A DNA stretch of 64,000 bases, from contig JANSXV010000002.1 of the NCBI GenBank assembly GCA_024742735.1, forward strand, positions 1 to 64,000. The letters are read 5' to 3'. Both the position numbers and the translations under genes were made by a program. Shown here piece after piece: positions 41,396 through 50,658 of the stretch. Positions within the stretch are counted from its first letter, which is position 1. Each line of letters begins with the position of its first letter. This stretch comes from Alphaproteobacteria bacterium. GTDB taxonomy: Bacteria > Pseudomonadota > Alphaproteobacteria > Caulobacterales > Maricaulaceae. Under the pieces are notes generated by a model. The model had not been told where the DNA came from. It made no database searches and saw only the letters and a list, made by a program, of their open reading frames with translations.

Positions 41396-41622
41396 CGATC
41401 CCCGCCGAGATGCGGAGCGTCGATCTTAGCCAGCTCCGTCAATGCGGCGGCGCGGCGGCGGGATCGGGCATCGGCGCACGCCTTGACCGCTTCGGCGTCG
41501 ACCACCCGCGACCCAGGCTTTCCGCCGGCATCCAGCTCCCCTAGCGCGATCAGGCGCTCCAGGCCCCAGGCGTCCACGCCCAGCGCCGCCACGGCCGCGT
41601 CCTGACCGATGGTCTGGCTCAC
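41392..41622 (-). CDS. Putative antitoxin with an excisionase-like HTH
   Basis: This 76-residue protein has a region (VAALGVDAWGLERLIALGELDA) that resembles the winged-helix start of MerR/excisionase-type DNA-binding domains used by some PIN antitoxins. The C-terminal half (AVKACADARSRRRAAALTEL) is a charged helix fit to bind a toxin. It overlaps the PIN gene by four bases downstream and the helicase gene by four bases upstream. The antitoxin role is inferred from context. Confidence 0.65.
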   Translation of the reverse strand: MSQTIGQDAAVAALGVDAWGLERLIALGELDAGGKPGSRVVDAEAVKACADARSRRRAAALTELAKIDAPHLGGDR

Positions 41623-42926
41623 CGGTCGAGACCCGGCGGAGCCGGGTCGCAGAAGCTGGTCACTTCGAACAGGCGCGGATCGGTGATGATGTCGGTCGGC
41701 CGCAAGGCATGGGACAGTTCCAGCCCCTCCAGCGTCCGCGCCCGCGACAGCGCCACATAGGCCTGCCCATGGGCGAACAGGCGCCGGGACACGTCCAGGA
41801 ACACCCGGTCCAGCGTCAGGCCTTGCGACTTGTGAATGGTCATCGCCCAGGCCAGACGTAGCGGATACTGGGCGTAGGAGCCGACGGTCTCGCGCTTCAG
41901 CTTGCCGGTCTGGGTATCGGCGGCGTAGCGCATGCGCTCCCAGGTGACCTTCTCGACATTCACGTCCTCGCCATTCACATGGACCTTGATGCCGCCATCG
42001 CCTGTAAAGCCGATCACCTCGCCGATGGAGCCGTTTACATAGCGGCCGGCAGGATCATTGCGGATCATCATCACCCGGGCGCCGGCCTTCAGGATCAATG
42101 GATCATCGGTGGGAAACAGGCGCGGATCGAACTCGCCCTCCACCTTGCCCGCGAAGCCGCGCGGCTCTCCCACGAGGCCGTCAAGCCGGGCCTGATTGAT
42201 GGCCCCGGCGGCCTGATTGGTGGCGGTCAGCACCACATGGGTGGCGCTGGCCTCCAGCCCGTTGCGGCCGGTCACGCGGGCGTTCAGACGCTCGACCAGC
42301 TCGGCGTCGAGCTCGCCGTCGCGCACCGCGTTGAGGACCTCCACAAACTCGGGGTCTGACTGGCGGTGCACGGTCTGCAGCTCGACCATTGTGAAGCCGG
42401 CGTCGCGGAAGGCCGGCGCGTGGAAGAAGAAGGGCCCGCCATAGACATCCTCCAGGAAGGCGCCTTCCTCCCCTTGTGCGATCGGCGGCAGCTGAGCCAG
42501 GTCCCCGACCAGCACCAGCCGCACGCCGCCGAAGGGCTCGTGGCTGTCGCGGTTCAGGCGCAGGCTGGCGTCAACGGCCTGCATCATGTCGGAGCGCACC
42601 ATGGAGATCTCATCGATCACCAGGGTGGACAGCGCCTTCACCGCCCGGGCGTTGCGCAGGCGGCGCACATCGCCGGGCGTGATCAGGCGCGGCGGCAGGC
42701 GGAAGAAGCTGTGAAGCGTCTGGCCGCCCGCATTCATCGCCGCCACGCCCGTGGGCGCCAGCACCGCAGCTTTCGATCCAAGCCGCTTCAGGATGGCGCG
42801 GGTGACCGTCGTCTTGCCGGTTCCGGCCCGGCCGGTCAGGAAGAGATGCGCGCCGCCCTCCACGGCGAAATCCACCACGGCCTGCTGCTGAGGCGAGAGA
42901 GTCGGGGCGGCGGCGGCGCTGAGCAC
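41619..42926 (-). CDS. PIF1-like AAA family ATP-dependent DNA helicase
   Basis: This 435-residue superfamily 1B helicase has Walker A GRAGTGKTT, VLAPTGVAAMNAGGQTLHSF (motif Ia region), DEISMV and GDLAQLPP. A C-terminal TIHKSQG and YVALSRA block completes it, as in PIF1/RecD2-like enzymes. The start is taken as GTG 42926, because AAGGGA stands eight bases before it; ATG 42980 would add 18 unconserved residues. The end overlaps the antitoxin gene, so helicase and toxin pair form one operon. Confidence 0.86.
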   Translation of the reverse strand: MLSAAAAPTLSPQQQAVVDFAVEGGAHLFLTGRAGTGKTTVTRAILKRLGSKAAVLAPTGVAAMNAGGQTLHSFFRLPPRLITPGDVRRLRNARAVKALSTLVIDEISMVRSDMMQAVDASLRLNRDSHEPFGGVRLVLVGDLAQLPPIAQGEEGAFLEDVYGGPFFFHAPAFRDAGFTMVELQTVHRQSDPEFVEVLNAVRDGELDAELVERLNARVTGRNGLEASATHVVLTATNQAAGAINQARLDGLVGEPRGFAGKVEGEFDPRLFPTDDPLILKAGARVMMIRNDPAGRYVNGSIGEVIGFTGDGGIKVHVNGEDVNVEKVTWERMRYAADTQTGKLKRETVGSYAQYPLRLAWAMTIHKSQGLTLDRVFLDVSRRLFAHGQAYVALSRARTLEGLELSHALRPTDIITDPRLFEVTSFCDPAPPGLDR

Positions 42927-43022
42927 AGGCGAAATCCCTTGATCTGAACTGGCGACACAGTGGCGCGCTTCCCCGGCCATGGCCAGCGCTCGGGCTGAGG
43001 CGCGCCGGGGATGACGGACGGG

Positions 43023-44177
43023 TCAGGCCGGCGCGACCATTTCCGCGATACGGTCGGCGAAGATGCGACCCGGGCGGGTGAGGTGGAGCCGGCCGCCCGG
43101 ACCTTCGTTGAGCACCCCCTGCACGCACAGGCCCACGGCGCTCTCCATATCGACGCCGACGCTGGTTAGCGCCTCGATCCTCGCCGGCGTGATGCCCTCC
43201 TGAACCAGGCGCAGGCCCATGAGCGTGCGTTCGACGGCCTCATCGCGCGGCGACAGGATTTCGGTCACTTGCGCGGCGCCGGACGCGGCGCCGGCGATAT
43301 AATCCGCCGGCTTGCGCGCCGCTTCGGCCGCCAGGCGCCCGCCCGTCTTCGCCGCACCGACGCGCGAATGGGCGCCGGGGCCGATGCCGATCCAGTCCGC
43401 GCCCTCCCAGTAAAGCCGGTTGTGCACCGACTGGTGAGCGGGACTGCGCGCATGGTTGGACACTTCATAGGCGGGCAGGCCGGCGGCCTCGGTCAGATCT
43501 TGCGTGATCTCGAACATGTCCGCCGCGGCGTCTTCCACGGGCGGGACGAGCTCGCCGCGGTCCAGCCGCTTCTGGAAGGCCGTGCCCGGCTCGATGGTGA
43601 GCTGATAGGCCGACAGGTGGTCAGGCTGAAGACCCAGCGCCTGGCCAAGCTCACGCTCCCAGTCCGCCGGGCTCTGCCCCTCGCGCGCATAGATGAGGTC
43701 CAGGCTCACCCGCTTGAACAGGCCGCGCGCCGTCTCAAACGCGGCGAGCCCCGCAGCGGCGTCATGGTCGCGGCCGAGCGCTTTCAAGCTGGCGTCGTCC
43801 AGGGCCTGCACGCCCAACGAGACGCGCTCGATACCGGCGCCCGCGAGGCCTTCAAAGCGCGCCGCCTCGTTGGGATTGGCCTCCAGCCCGATCTCCGCGC
43901 CCGGCTCGATCCCGAACAGCGCGTCCGCCCGCTCCAGAATCGCTGCGACCGCGGACGGCGCCATCAGGGACGGCGTGCCGCCGCCGAAATGCACGCTGGC
44001 CAGCGGGCGCTGTCCGATCCGGTCCCGCCAGGCGGACAGATCGGCCAGCATGGCGTCCAGCAACGCGGCCGGCGTTCCGTTTGCAGCCTTGTAGACATTG
44101 AAATCGCAATAGGGACAGATCCGCGCGCAATACGGCCAGTGAATATAGAGACCCAGGCGGTCTTCAGCTTCGCTCAT
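43023..44177 (-). CDS. hemW: Radical SAM heme chaperone HemW
   Basis: This 384-residue HemN-like radical SAM protein binds heme and delivers it to respiratory enzymes. The cluster motif is CARICPYC, with C17, C21 and C24, after [19 protein letters not shown] and the HemW-type C-terminal domain follow. It lacks the extra cysteine of true HemN before the cluster motif. It starts within the last four bases of rdgB, the usual rph-rdgB-hemW order in this group. Confidence 0.93.
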   Translation of the reverse strand: MSEAEDRLGLYIHWPYCARICPYCDFNVYKAANGTPAALLDAMLADLSAWRDRIGQRPLASVHFGGGTPSLMAPSAVAAILERADALFGIEPGAEIGLEANPNEAARFEGLAGAGIERVSLGVQALDDASLKALGRDHDAAAGLAAFETARGLFKRVSLDLIYAREGQSPADWERELGQALGLQPDHLSAYQLTIEPGTAFQKRLDRGELVPPVEDAAADMFEITQDLTEAAGLPAYEVSNHARSPAHQSVHNRLYWEGADWIGIGPGAHSRVGAAKTGGRLAAEAARKPADYIAGAASGAAQVTEILSPRDEAVERTLMGLRLVQEGITPARIEALTSVGVDMESAVGLCVQGVLNEGPGGRLHLTRPGRIFADRIAEMVAPA

Positions 44178-44779
44178 GCGCCGAACACGTCCGCGACCAG
44201 CTGGCGGAAGGCGTCGGCGCGATGGCTCATGGCGTGCTTCTGGCCGGGGTCCATTTCCGCGAACGTGACGTCATGGCCGTCGGGGATGAAGATCGGATCA
44301 TACCCAAAGCCCTTGTCGCCGCGCGGCGGGAAGGTGAGCGTTCCGCGCACCTCGCCCTCATAGACACGGGTGTCTCCATCGGGGTGGGCGAGCGCCAGGG
44401 CGCAGACGAAGCGCGCGCTCATATCTGTGGCGCCTCGCCCCTCCAGTTCGGTGCGCACCTTCTCCATGGCGGCGTGGAAGTCGCGCGGCTCACCGGCCCA
44501 GCGCGCGGAGTAGATGCCCGGCGCGCCGTCCAGAGCGGTCACCTCCAGACCGGAATCGTCGGCCAGAGCGACCAGCCCGGAGGCCTCCGCCCCGGCCTTC
44601 GCCTTGAGCAGGGCGTTGCCGATGAAGGTTTTCTCTGTCTCCTCCGGCTCAGGCAATCCAAGCGCATCGGCCCCCTCTGCGGACAGTCCATAAGGGCCGA
44701 TAAGGTCAGCTATCTCCCTGATTTTGCCCGCGTTGTGACTGGCGATGGCCCATTTGGGCGCGCGACTGAAGACATTCAT
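44174..44779 (-). CDS. rdgB: XTP/dITP diphosphatase (RdgB/HAM1)
   Basis: This 201-residue house-cleaning pyrophosphatase removes inosine and xanthosine triphosphates. Signatures are [11 protein letters not shown] near the start, the [24 protein letters not shown] core (D-D-S-G-L, G-x-Y-S-A-R) and [12 protein letters not shown]. It is coupled to hemW by a four-base overlap. In many alphaproteobacteria rph directly precedes it; here 1.8 kb of other genes intervene. Confidence 0.95.
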   Translation of the reverse strand: MNVFSRAPKWAIASHNAGKIREIADLIGPYGLSAEGADALGLPEPEETEKTFIGNALLKAKAGAEASGLVALADDSGLEVTALDGAPGIYSARWAGEPRDFHAAMEKVRTELEGRGATDMSARFVCALALAHPDGDTRVYEGEVRGTLTFPPRGDKGFGYDPIFIPDGHDVTFAEMDPGQKHAMSHRADAFRQLVADVFGA

Positions 44780-44802
44780 GCATAGCTGCCCTTACTGAAA
44801 CA

Positions 44803-44838
44803 CATATCGCCTTTCGAAAAATTCATATCGTTTTTCGA
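44803..44838. promoter_or_regulatory. Tandem repeats in an AT-rich promoter region
   Basis: CATATCGCCTTTCGA (44803-44817) and CATATCGTTTTTCGA (44824-44838) are direct repeats with a 21-bp period, two helical turns. They lie between rdgB and the small peptide gene at 44989, in the most AT-rich stretch of the surroundings. This spacing fits cooperative binding by a regulator such as the HTH protein encoded at 45808. Confidence 0.5.
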
Positions 44839-44988
44839 TGTTTTTTTGTTGCAAAGCGATAGGCGCTCATCTACATAGGATCTCGAGGCGAGCGGGAAAC
44901 ACCCTGAACGCCTCCGGCGAGACACCGGCGTAACAAGGACCGGAGCCGCCGAAAAGGTTGGTCGACAAGAACGCAAGGAGAGTATGAG

Positions 44989-45105
44989 ATGGTCAACGCA
45001 CAGAACAACGCCGGTCACACCGCTATCGCGATGGTGATCAATCTGGCCCTGATCGCCGCGGTTTCCGCCGGCATCGTGGCTGCGGTCAGCTCGCTGGTCG
45101 GGTAA
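44989..45105 (+). CDS. 38-residue single-span membrane peptide
   Basis: ATG 44989 is preceded by AAGGAG at eight bases. The peptide has a polar start (MVNAQNNAGHTAIAM) and one hydrophobic helix (VINLALIAAVSAGIVAAV), and ends SSLVG at TAA. No GG leader or cysteine is present. The good ribosome-binding site and tandem repeats in the promoter argue that it is real. It precedes a DUF2975 gene by 137 bases. Function unknown; a toxic or regulatory small membrane protein is possible. Confidence 0.5.
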   Translation: MVNAQNNAGHTAIAMVINLALIAAVSAGIVAAVSSLVG

Positions 45106-45242
45106 GACCTTGAGTGAAGACGGCGAACGGCCGGACGCCTCGCCCCGCCCCTGACCTCCCCGCAGGGATGACGGAGCGAAACGTCCGGCCCAAGCCTGTC
45201 TCAACAGGCGGCCGATACCGGCGACGCCTTGAAGGGGGGAAG

Positions 45243-45794
45243 ATGAGAACGCTCGGACCAGGATCGCTGGCCTCGCTGCTGAAGCTCTTCCTCGACATCG
45301 TCTATTACGTTCTCTGGGGCCTTCTGGGCCTGGCGAGCCTCATCATCGTGATGATCATGGCCGCCGGTCTGTACCGGCTCACGGGGCTGAGCCCGGAGCT
45401 GCCGGGCGCCTTCGAACAATTCCTCGCCGCCGAGATCGTGGTGGCCATCCCCATGGGGATCGTGGCGCTGGGCGCCATCATCTTCATCATCGACCGGCTG
45501 CGGCGCATTTTTGCGACGCTCACCGCCGGCGACCCCTTCGTTCCCGAGAACGCCAATCATCTTCGCGCCATCGCCGCGGGCATCGCCGTTTATCAGGTGC
45601 TGAGCTACGCCTCACACGGCGTGATCGCGCTGGTGTTCACCCTGTCAGGCAGCCCGGTGGAGAGCGGATCGCGCGTGGCGCCGGAATTTTCCTTCAATCT
45701 GGGCGCCTGGTTCGCCGTTCTGGCCTTCTTCGTGCTCGCCGAAGTGTTCCGCGAGGGCGCCCGCCTTCGCGACGAACAGAAATTCACGATCTAG
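45243..45794 (+). CDS. DUF2975 family membrane protein
   Basis: This 183-residue protein has four predicted transmembrane helices: about residues 15-42, 62-85, 108-130 and 152-172. The loop RRIFATLTAGDPFVPENANHLRAIA is the diagnostic segment of DUF2975. Family members commonly stand before a small Cro/C1-type regulator, as here (13 bases to the next gene). ATG 45243 follows GAAGGGGGAAG. The role is unknown; the pair may form a sensor-regulator unit. Confidence 0.85.
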   Translation: MRTLGPGSLASLLKLFLDIVYYVLWGLLGLASLIIVMIMAAGLYRLTGLSPELPGAFEQFLAAEIVVAIPMGIVALGAIIFIIDRLRRIFATLTAGDPFVPENANHLRAIAAGIAVYQVLSYASHGVIALVFTLSGSPVESGSRVAPEFSFNLGAWFAVLAFFVLAEVFREGARLRDEQKFTI

Positions 45795-45807
45795 GGAGGA
45801 CGTCGCC

Positions 45808-46041
45808 ATGCCGATCCGCGTCACCCTGGACCGGATGCTGCTTGAACGCCGCATGTCGCTGACCGAGCTGTGCGACCGGGTGGGCATCACCATGGCCAAT
45901 CTGTCGATCCTGAAGACCGGCAAAGCCAAGGCGGTGCGCTTTTCCACTCTGGAGGCGCTGTGCAAGGAGCTCAATTGCCAGCCCGCCGACCTTCTGGTGT
46001 TTGAAGACGGCGATGATGAGGAGGACGGCGGCGAGACCTAG
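45808..46041 (+). CDS. Cro/C1 family HTH transcriptional regulator
   Basis: This 77-residue protein consists almost only of an HTH_3/HTH_26 domain: MLLERRMSLTELCDRVGITMANLSILKTGKAKAVRF has the two helices and turn, and LCKELNCQPADLLVFE completes it. It is like YozG-type regulators paired with DUF2975 proteins. The acidic C-terminus (GDDEEDGGET) is unusual. It probably binds the repeats at 44803-44838. Confidence 0.88.
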   Translation: MPIRVTLDRMLLERRMSLTELCDRVGITMANLSILKTGKAKAVRFSTLEALCKELNCQPADLLVFEDGDDEEDGGET

Positions 46042-46062
46042 GGTCCCGCCGCCGCTTCACGC

Positions 46063-46485
46063 CTATTCTTGAGGCTGCTGACCGGCCGCGCCAGGCGGCG
46101 GGGCCTGCTGGAACGCCAGGGCGGTGATCGTCTCGCCCTCCATGCCGATCGCCCACACGGTCCGCACGTTCTCGAACTCGACCAGATAGACGTCAGCGCC
46201 CTGCTGGCTGGTCTGATAGATCACATCGTTGAGCGCGCCGGCCTGGGCGAAGAACTGATCGACCATGGCCTGCTGGCCGGACACCGCCTCGGCGAGCTCG
46301 GGAGAGAAATTGCTGGTGTCCGGCTCACCGGTGCGAAGGTCGGCGATGGTCGCCTCCAGAACCGGCTGGGTCGCCGGCGCCTCGCTCTGAAGCGCGGCGG
46401 CTTCGGCGGGCGCTGCGGAGAGGGCGGACACGGACGTGAAAACGCCCGCCGCCAGAGCGGCGGCGAGTATGGTGCGCAATGTCAT
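46063..46485 (-). CDS. Exported protein of unknown function
   Basis: This 140-residue protein has a Sec signal peptide cleaved near APAEAAAL at about residue 30. The mature part is small and slightly acidic, with a probable beta-rich end (VYLVEFENVRTVWAIGM) and a Pro/Gln tail. No family is identified with confidence. It converges on the HTH gene and lies 87 bases after rph. Confidence 0.6.
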   Translation of the reverse strand: MTLRTILAAALAAGVFTSVSALSAAPAEAAALQSEAPATQPVLEATIADLRTGEPDTSNFSPELAEAVSGQQAMVDQFFAQAGALNDVIYQTSQQGADVYLVEFENVRTVWAIGMEGETITALAFQQAPPPGAAGQQPQE

Positions 46486-46572
46486 GGGAAGTCCTTTAAG
46501 CGTTGCTTCAGCTTGCTCGTCGGACCTTCAGCCTAACAGACATGACCCAGGACGAAAGGGAAGCGTCAGCGC

Positions 46573-47289
46573 CTACCCCTTCAACGCCGCGAGCTGAGCT
46601 GCGCACAGCTCGCCGACGCCCTTTTCGGCCAGGGCGAAGATCTGGTTGAACTGGTCCCGGCTCATGGGCCGGTCCTCGGCGGTGGCCTGGACCTCGATCA
46701 CGCCGCCGTCCGACGTGAGTACGAAATTGGCGTCGGTTTCGGCGACCCGATCTTCTTCATACTCCAGGTCCAGACGGCACTCACCGTCCACGACCCCGGC
46801 GGACACGGCCGCGAGCTGGGCGTGGATCGGATCGGTCTTGAGGACGTCTTCCTCGATGAGGTAATTCACCGCGCGCTTCAGCGCGATCCAGGCGCCGGTG
46901 ATGGCCGCCGTGCGCGTGCCGCCATCGGCCTGGATGACATCGCAATCCACCGTGATCTGCCGCTCACCCAGCGCCTTGAGATCCACGCAGGCCCGAAGGG
47001 AACGCCCGATCAGGCGCTGGATTTCCTGGGTGCGCCCGGACGGCTTGCCGCTGGTCACTTCCCGGCGTGTACGCGTATGGGTGGCGCGCGGCAGCATGGC
47101 GTATTCCGCCGTCACCCAGCCTTTGCCACGCCCACGCATCCAGGGCGGCACGTTGTCCTCGACCGAGGCGTTGCACAGAACCTTCGTATTGCCGAACACG
47201 GCCAGGCAGGAGCCTTCGGCGTAGGGGCTGAAATCCAGCTCGAAGCGGACCGGGCGCAGGGCGTCGGCGGGGCGGTTTTCGGGGCGCAT
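46573..47289 (-). CDS. rph: Ribonuclease PH
   Basis: This 238-residue phosphorolytic 3'-5' exoribonuclease trims tRNA precursors. It has [52 protein letters not shown] and [19 protein letters not shown], all characteristic, including the phosphate-binding Arg/Ser set. It is divergent from hrcA, as in many alphaproteobacteria. It is detached from rdgB. Confidence 0.97.
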   Translation of the reverse strand: MRPENRPADALRPVRFELDFSPYAEGSCLAVFGNTKVLCNASVEDNVPPWMRGRGKGWVTAEYAMLPRATHTRTRREVTSGKPSGRTQEIQRLIGRSLRACVDLKALGERQITVDCDVIQADGGTRTAAITGAWIALKRAVNYLIEEDVLKTDPIHAQLAAVSAGVVDGECRLDLEYEEDRVAETDANFVLTSDGGVIEVQATAEDRPMSRDQFNQIFALAEKGVGELCAAQLAALKG

Positions 47290-47412
47290 GGTCTGTCTCC
47301 GGTCAGGTCGGTCAGGAATGATCGACTGCTCCTAACCCGGATCGACCCGGACGGCCAGAACCAGCCGTCAGAGCGATTGCAGGGCGGTGCGGAGCAAACT
47401 AACTGTTAGTCC

Positions 47413-48480
47413 ATGAGCGATCATCCGCGTCTGTCACCGTCCCTGGCCGAGCTGGACCAGCGCTCGCGGCAGATTTTCCGCGAGCTGGTGGAGGCTTATC
47501 TCGATACCGGCGAGCCTGTGGGCTCGCGCACCCTGTCCAAGCGCGGGACGGTGACGCTGTCACCCGCCTCGATCCGCAACACCATGTCCGACCTTGCGGC
47601 GGTGGGCCTGCTGACTGCGCCCCATTCCTCGGCCGGGCGCCTGCCGACCCATGCCGGTCTGCGCCTGTTCGTAGACGGGCTGTTGCAGGTCGGCGATCTG
47701 GACAGCGTGGAGCGCGGCGAAATCGAGGATCGCGTCGCCTCCGCCGGGCGCCGCCCTGAAGAAGTTCTGAGCGAAGCCTCCAACCTGTTGTCGGGGCTGG
47801 CGGGCGGCGCCGGTCTTGTCGCCAGCCCGGAAAGCGAGGCGCCGCTGCGCCATGTGGAGTTCGTGAACCTGTCGCCCAACGAAGTGCTGGCCGTGCTGGT
47901 CAGCGAGGATGGCCAGGTGGAGAACCGCTTGATGCGCGCTCCGGACGGCCTGCCCCCGGCCGCCCTGATCGAGGCGGGCAATTATCTCTCAGCCCGACTG
48001 CGCGGACGTACGCTCGCCGAAGCGCTGAAAGAGATCACGCAGGAGATCGCGGCGAAACAGGCCCAGCTGGACGATGCGGCCGCGCGTCTGGTCTCCCAAG
48101 GCCTCGCCGACTGGGCGGGACCGGACAATCGCAACCTGATCGTGCGCGGCCAGGGCCGGCTTCTGGAGACTGTCGAAGCAGCCGAGGATCTGGAACGCAT
48201 CCGCATGCTGTTCGACGACATCGAGCGCAAAGAAGGCCTGCTGGCCCTGCTCGACGAGGCCCGCGCCGGGCAGGGCGTGCGCCTGTTCATCGGCTCGGAG
48301 AACCCACTGTTTTCCCTGTCAGGTTCCAGCGTCATCGTCGCGCCCTACCGTAATTCCGACAATCGGATCATCGGCGCCATCGGCGTGATCGGTCCGACCC
48401 GCCTGAACTATGCCCGCGTCATCCCGCTGGTCGATTACACCGCTCAGGTGGTCGGCCGCCTGCTGGGACGTCCACGCTGA
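47413..48480 (+). CDS. hrcA: Heat-inducible transcription repressor HrcA
   Basis: This 355-residue repressor of class I heat shock genes binds CIRCE and senses GroEL. The winged helix is [30 protein letters not shown] with key residues [29 protein letters not shown] is the conserved end. Just before ATG 47413 is ACTAAC-T-GTTAGT, a short dyad, and no good Shine-Dalgarno is in place. I see no CIRCE element near it, so its target is probably groESL elsewhere. grpE follows 40 bases downstream. Confidence 0.95.
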   Translation: MSDHPRLSPSLAELDQRSRQIFRELVEAYLDTGEPVGSRTLSKRGTVTLSPASIRNTMSDLAAVGLLTAPHSSAGRLPTHAGLRLFVDGLLQVGDLDSVERGEIEDRVASAGRRPEEVLSEASNLLSGLAGGAGLVASPESEAPLRHVEFVNLSPNEVLAVLVSEDGQVENRLMRAPDGLPPAALIEAGNYLSARLRGRTLAEALKEITQEIAAKQAQLDDAAARLVSQGLADWAGPDNRNLIVRGQGRLLETVEAAEDLERIRMLFDDIERKEGLLALLDEARAGQGVRLFIGSENPLFSLSGSSVIVAPYRNSDNRIIGAIGVIGPTRLNYARVIPLVDYTAQVVGRLLGRPR

Positions 48481-48520
48481 CCCCTTGACGATCCGCTCCA
48501 TCGACTTGATCTAAGCGCCC

Positions 48521-49192
48521 ATGACCGACGACACCCAAAAGCCTGACGAGGCCGAGGCGGCGAAAGCCGGCGAGGCTGAAACCGAAGCGGCCGGGAGCGA
48601 AGCGCCCGGAGCCGAAGCCCGTGAGTCTGACGCCGAGGCCGAAGCCCCAGCGGCTGAGGACGAGGCCGGCAAGCTGCGCGATCAGCTCCTGCGCGCCCTG
48701 GCCGAGGTGGAGAACACCAAGAAACGCGCCGCGCGCGATGTGAAGGAGGCGCGTGAATACGCCGTCACCGGCTTTGCGCGCGACATGCTGGACGTGGCCG
48801 ACAATCTGGCGCGCGCGCTCGGCAGCCTGGACGACGAGACCAAGGCCCAGGCCGGCCCGGCCCTGCAGACTCTTCTGGAAGGCGTGGAGCTGACCGAACG
48901 GCGCCTGGCCTCCACGCTGGAGCGTCATGGCGTCAAGCCGGTAAACCCGGAAGCGGGTGAGCCGCTGGATCCCAACCGCCACCAGGCGGCCGCCCAGGTG
49001 CCCGCAGATCAGCCCAAGGGAACCATCGCCCACGTGATGCAGCCCGGCTATGTGATCGGTGAGCGCATCCTGCGCGCGGCGACCGTCGTGGTCAGCGCCG
49101 GACCGGCGCAAGGCGCCAAGCCCGCCGAGGCGCCGGCTGCAGATGGCAGCGAGGGCAAGCCCAGGAATGGCGGCGTGGACGTCAGCGCCTGA
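48521..49192 (+). CDS. grpE: Nucleotide exchange factor GrpE
   Basis: This 223-residue DnaK cochaperone has an acidic Ala/Glu-rich N-terminus (about 1-50) that precedes the long coiled coil (LRDQLLRALAEVENTKKRAARD) and the beta-wing domain ending GYVIGERILRAATVVVS. The C-terminal tail is low complexity. It forms the hrcA-grpE operon and ends at a strong terminator. Confidence 0.95.
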   Translation: MTDDTQKPDEAEAAKAGEAETEAAGSEAPGAEARESDAEAEAPAAEDEAGKLRDQLLRALAEVENTKKRAARDVKEAREYAVTGFARDMLDVADNLARALGSLDDETKAQAGPALQTLLEGVELTERRLASTLERHGVKPVNPEAGEPLDPNRHQAAAQVPADQPKGTIAHVMQPGYVIGERILRAATVVVSAGPAQGAKPAEAPAADGSEGKPRNGGVDVSA

Positions 49193-49214
49193 GGCCGCAG
49201 GGCATAGAATGCGA

Positions 49215-49244
49215 AAAGGGCGGCTCCGTCTGGAGCCGCCCTTT
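49215..49244. terminator. Bidirectional terminator after grpE
   Basis: AAAGGGCGGCTCC, four bases, GGAGCCGCCCTTT is a perfect 13-bp stem with A and T ends. It lies between the converging grpE and glycine-zipper genes, so it can serve both. Confidence 0.85.
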
Positions 49245-49270
49245 GCGTTTCAGGCCTGAAGCCCGGCCGA

Positions 49271-49633
49271 CTAGCGGCGGCCGCGCGTGCGCGGTTCGCC
49301 GTTCTGCCACCAGGTCGAGCCGTCCCGGTAATCTTCATACCAGTAGCGCTGATTGTACTGGTCCCAGTAGAGCTGGGAGTGGTTGGCGTTGTTCGGGTTG
49401 TGCCCGCATCCGCCCGGGCGCTGGCAACCCACGACGGCGCCAGCTGCGGCGCCGAGGCCAGCACCGATGAGCGCGCCGGTCTGGGCGTCGCCGGAGCCCA
49501 CATTGTTGCCGATGACAGCGCCGGCCACGGCGCCGACCCCGGCGCCCACAGCGGCGCCCTGGACGCCCTGGTTGGTGGCGCAAGCCGTCAGCGCCAGCGG
49601 CGCGGCGGCCAGAAGAACAAGCTTGCGGATCAT
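49271..49633 (-). CDS. Glycine-zipper lipoprotein
   Basis: This 120-residue lipoprotein has a lipobox LTAC near Cys18. The middle is a glycine zipper (GAAVGAGVGAVAGAVIG and ALIGAGLGAAAGAVVG) resembling the 2TM/YMGG domain of outer-membrane lipoproteins. The tail is rich in Tyr, Trp and Asn. Likely envelope-associated; role unknown. ATG 49633 was preferred over the upstream start at 49675 because it begins the signal peptide. Confidence 0.82.
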   Translation of the reverse strand: MIRKLVLLAAAPLALTACATNQGVQGAAVGAGVGAVAGAVIGNNVGSGDAQTGALIGAGLGAAAGAVVGCQRPGGCGHNPNNANHSQLYWDQYNQRYWYEDYRDGSTWWQNGEPRTRGRR

Positions 49634-49754
49634 GAGGTCAGTCTCCCGAAAATCCTGCCGGAATGGACTGTCCATCCCGTTGCGCCTGAATGACAGCAGA
49701 TCGCGGCTGAATTGGGGCTGAACACAGCCTGCATGGAGCGTTCATGCGCAGCCC

Positions 49755-50381
49755 TCACGGGTTCACCCGCCTCAAGGTCAGATTGATCCGGCCCGGGCGC
49801 CAGTCCGGCGGCAGGAGCCGGCTCGTGCCCGGATAGATCCGGTCCACGCCGTGATGACACCGGCGCGCCTCACCGCCCAGCACCACCACATCGCCGGAGG
49901 ACAGCACGAAGGACGCCGTGGCCCCTTTGCGCGTCGGCCCGCCCAGGCGAAACCGCGCCTTGTCGCCAAGCGAGACCGAAACGACCGGCGCGTTCACAGC
50001 CTTCTCGTCATTGTCCACGTGAAGGCCCATGCGCGCGCCCGCCTCGTACCAGTTCACAAGGCAGGCCTCCGGCGGATCGGACCATCCCGTTTCGGCCTCC
50101 CAGAGATCCATCAGCACCTGAGGCATGGCTGGCCACGGCTCGCCCGTGACCGGATGGACGGGCTCGTAGCGATAGCCCCTGTCCTTGTCAGTCACCCAGC
50201 CCAGCGGCCCGAAATTGGTCATGCGCACGCTGAGCGGCTTGCCCGTTCGCGGCATGGCCGGCTGATAAAGCGGGCTGGCGGCGACGCCGTCGAGAACGGC
50301 CTTCACAAGCTCAGCCTGAGCGCCGGGATCGAAGTATCCGGGCAGGAGCCTGAAGCCCTCGGGCGTCTGAAACACGGTCAT
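49755..50381 (-). CDS. alkB: AlkB-like 2OG-Fe(II) alkylated-DNA repair dioxygenase
   Basis: This 208-residue AlkB family enzyme oxidatively removes methyl groups from 1-meA and 3-meC in DNA or RNA. The iron ligands are His and Asp in MGLHVDNDE and His in RCHHGVDRI. The 2OG-binding arginines are in RINLTLRRV. The start at 50381 gives the canonical length. dnaK diverges from it. An AraC-Ogt fusion for alkylation repair is encoded 7 kb away. Confidence 0.92.
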   Translation of the reverse strand: MTVFQTPEGFRLLPGYFDPGAQAELVKAVLDGVAASPLYQPAMPRTGKPLSVRMTNFGPLGWVTDKDRGYRYEPVHPVTGEPWPAMPQVLMDLWEAETGWSDPPEACLVNWYEAGARMGLHVDNDEKAVNAPVVSVSLGDKARFRLGGPTRKGATASFVLSSGDVVVLGGEARRCHHGVDRIYPGTSRLLPPDWRPGRINLTLRRVNP

Positions 50382-50658
50382 GGCCGGACCCTCTTGAGGA
50401 AATCGCGGCTCTGCAAGGCCCCGGCTGTTCTTGCAGGAATCTCCCGCGCGCCCTTGCGCCCTACCCCGCCCCTTCCTAAATCGCGCTGCAGAGCGCGCTG
50501 GCTTCACGTCGGCGTGAAGATTGAAACCTTCCAGGCCGGCTTGACCGGTATTGAGTATTGACCGCGAACGATCCGGGGGGCGGCTCCGGGACAGGCCGGA
50601 GCGCTACGGGCTCCGCCGCCAGCCTCCGCCCCGCCGCAAGCAAGGAGAAAGACCCGCG

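Noticed and set aside
44776-45204. 142-codon minus-strand frame over the rdgB upstream region
   Set aside because: It spans promoter-like AT-rich repeats and the small peptide gene; its sequence is low complexity without domain pattern.
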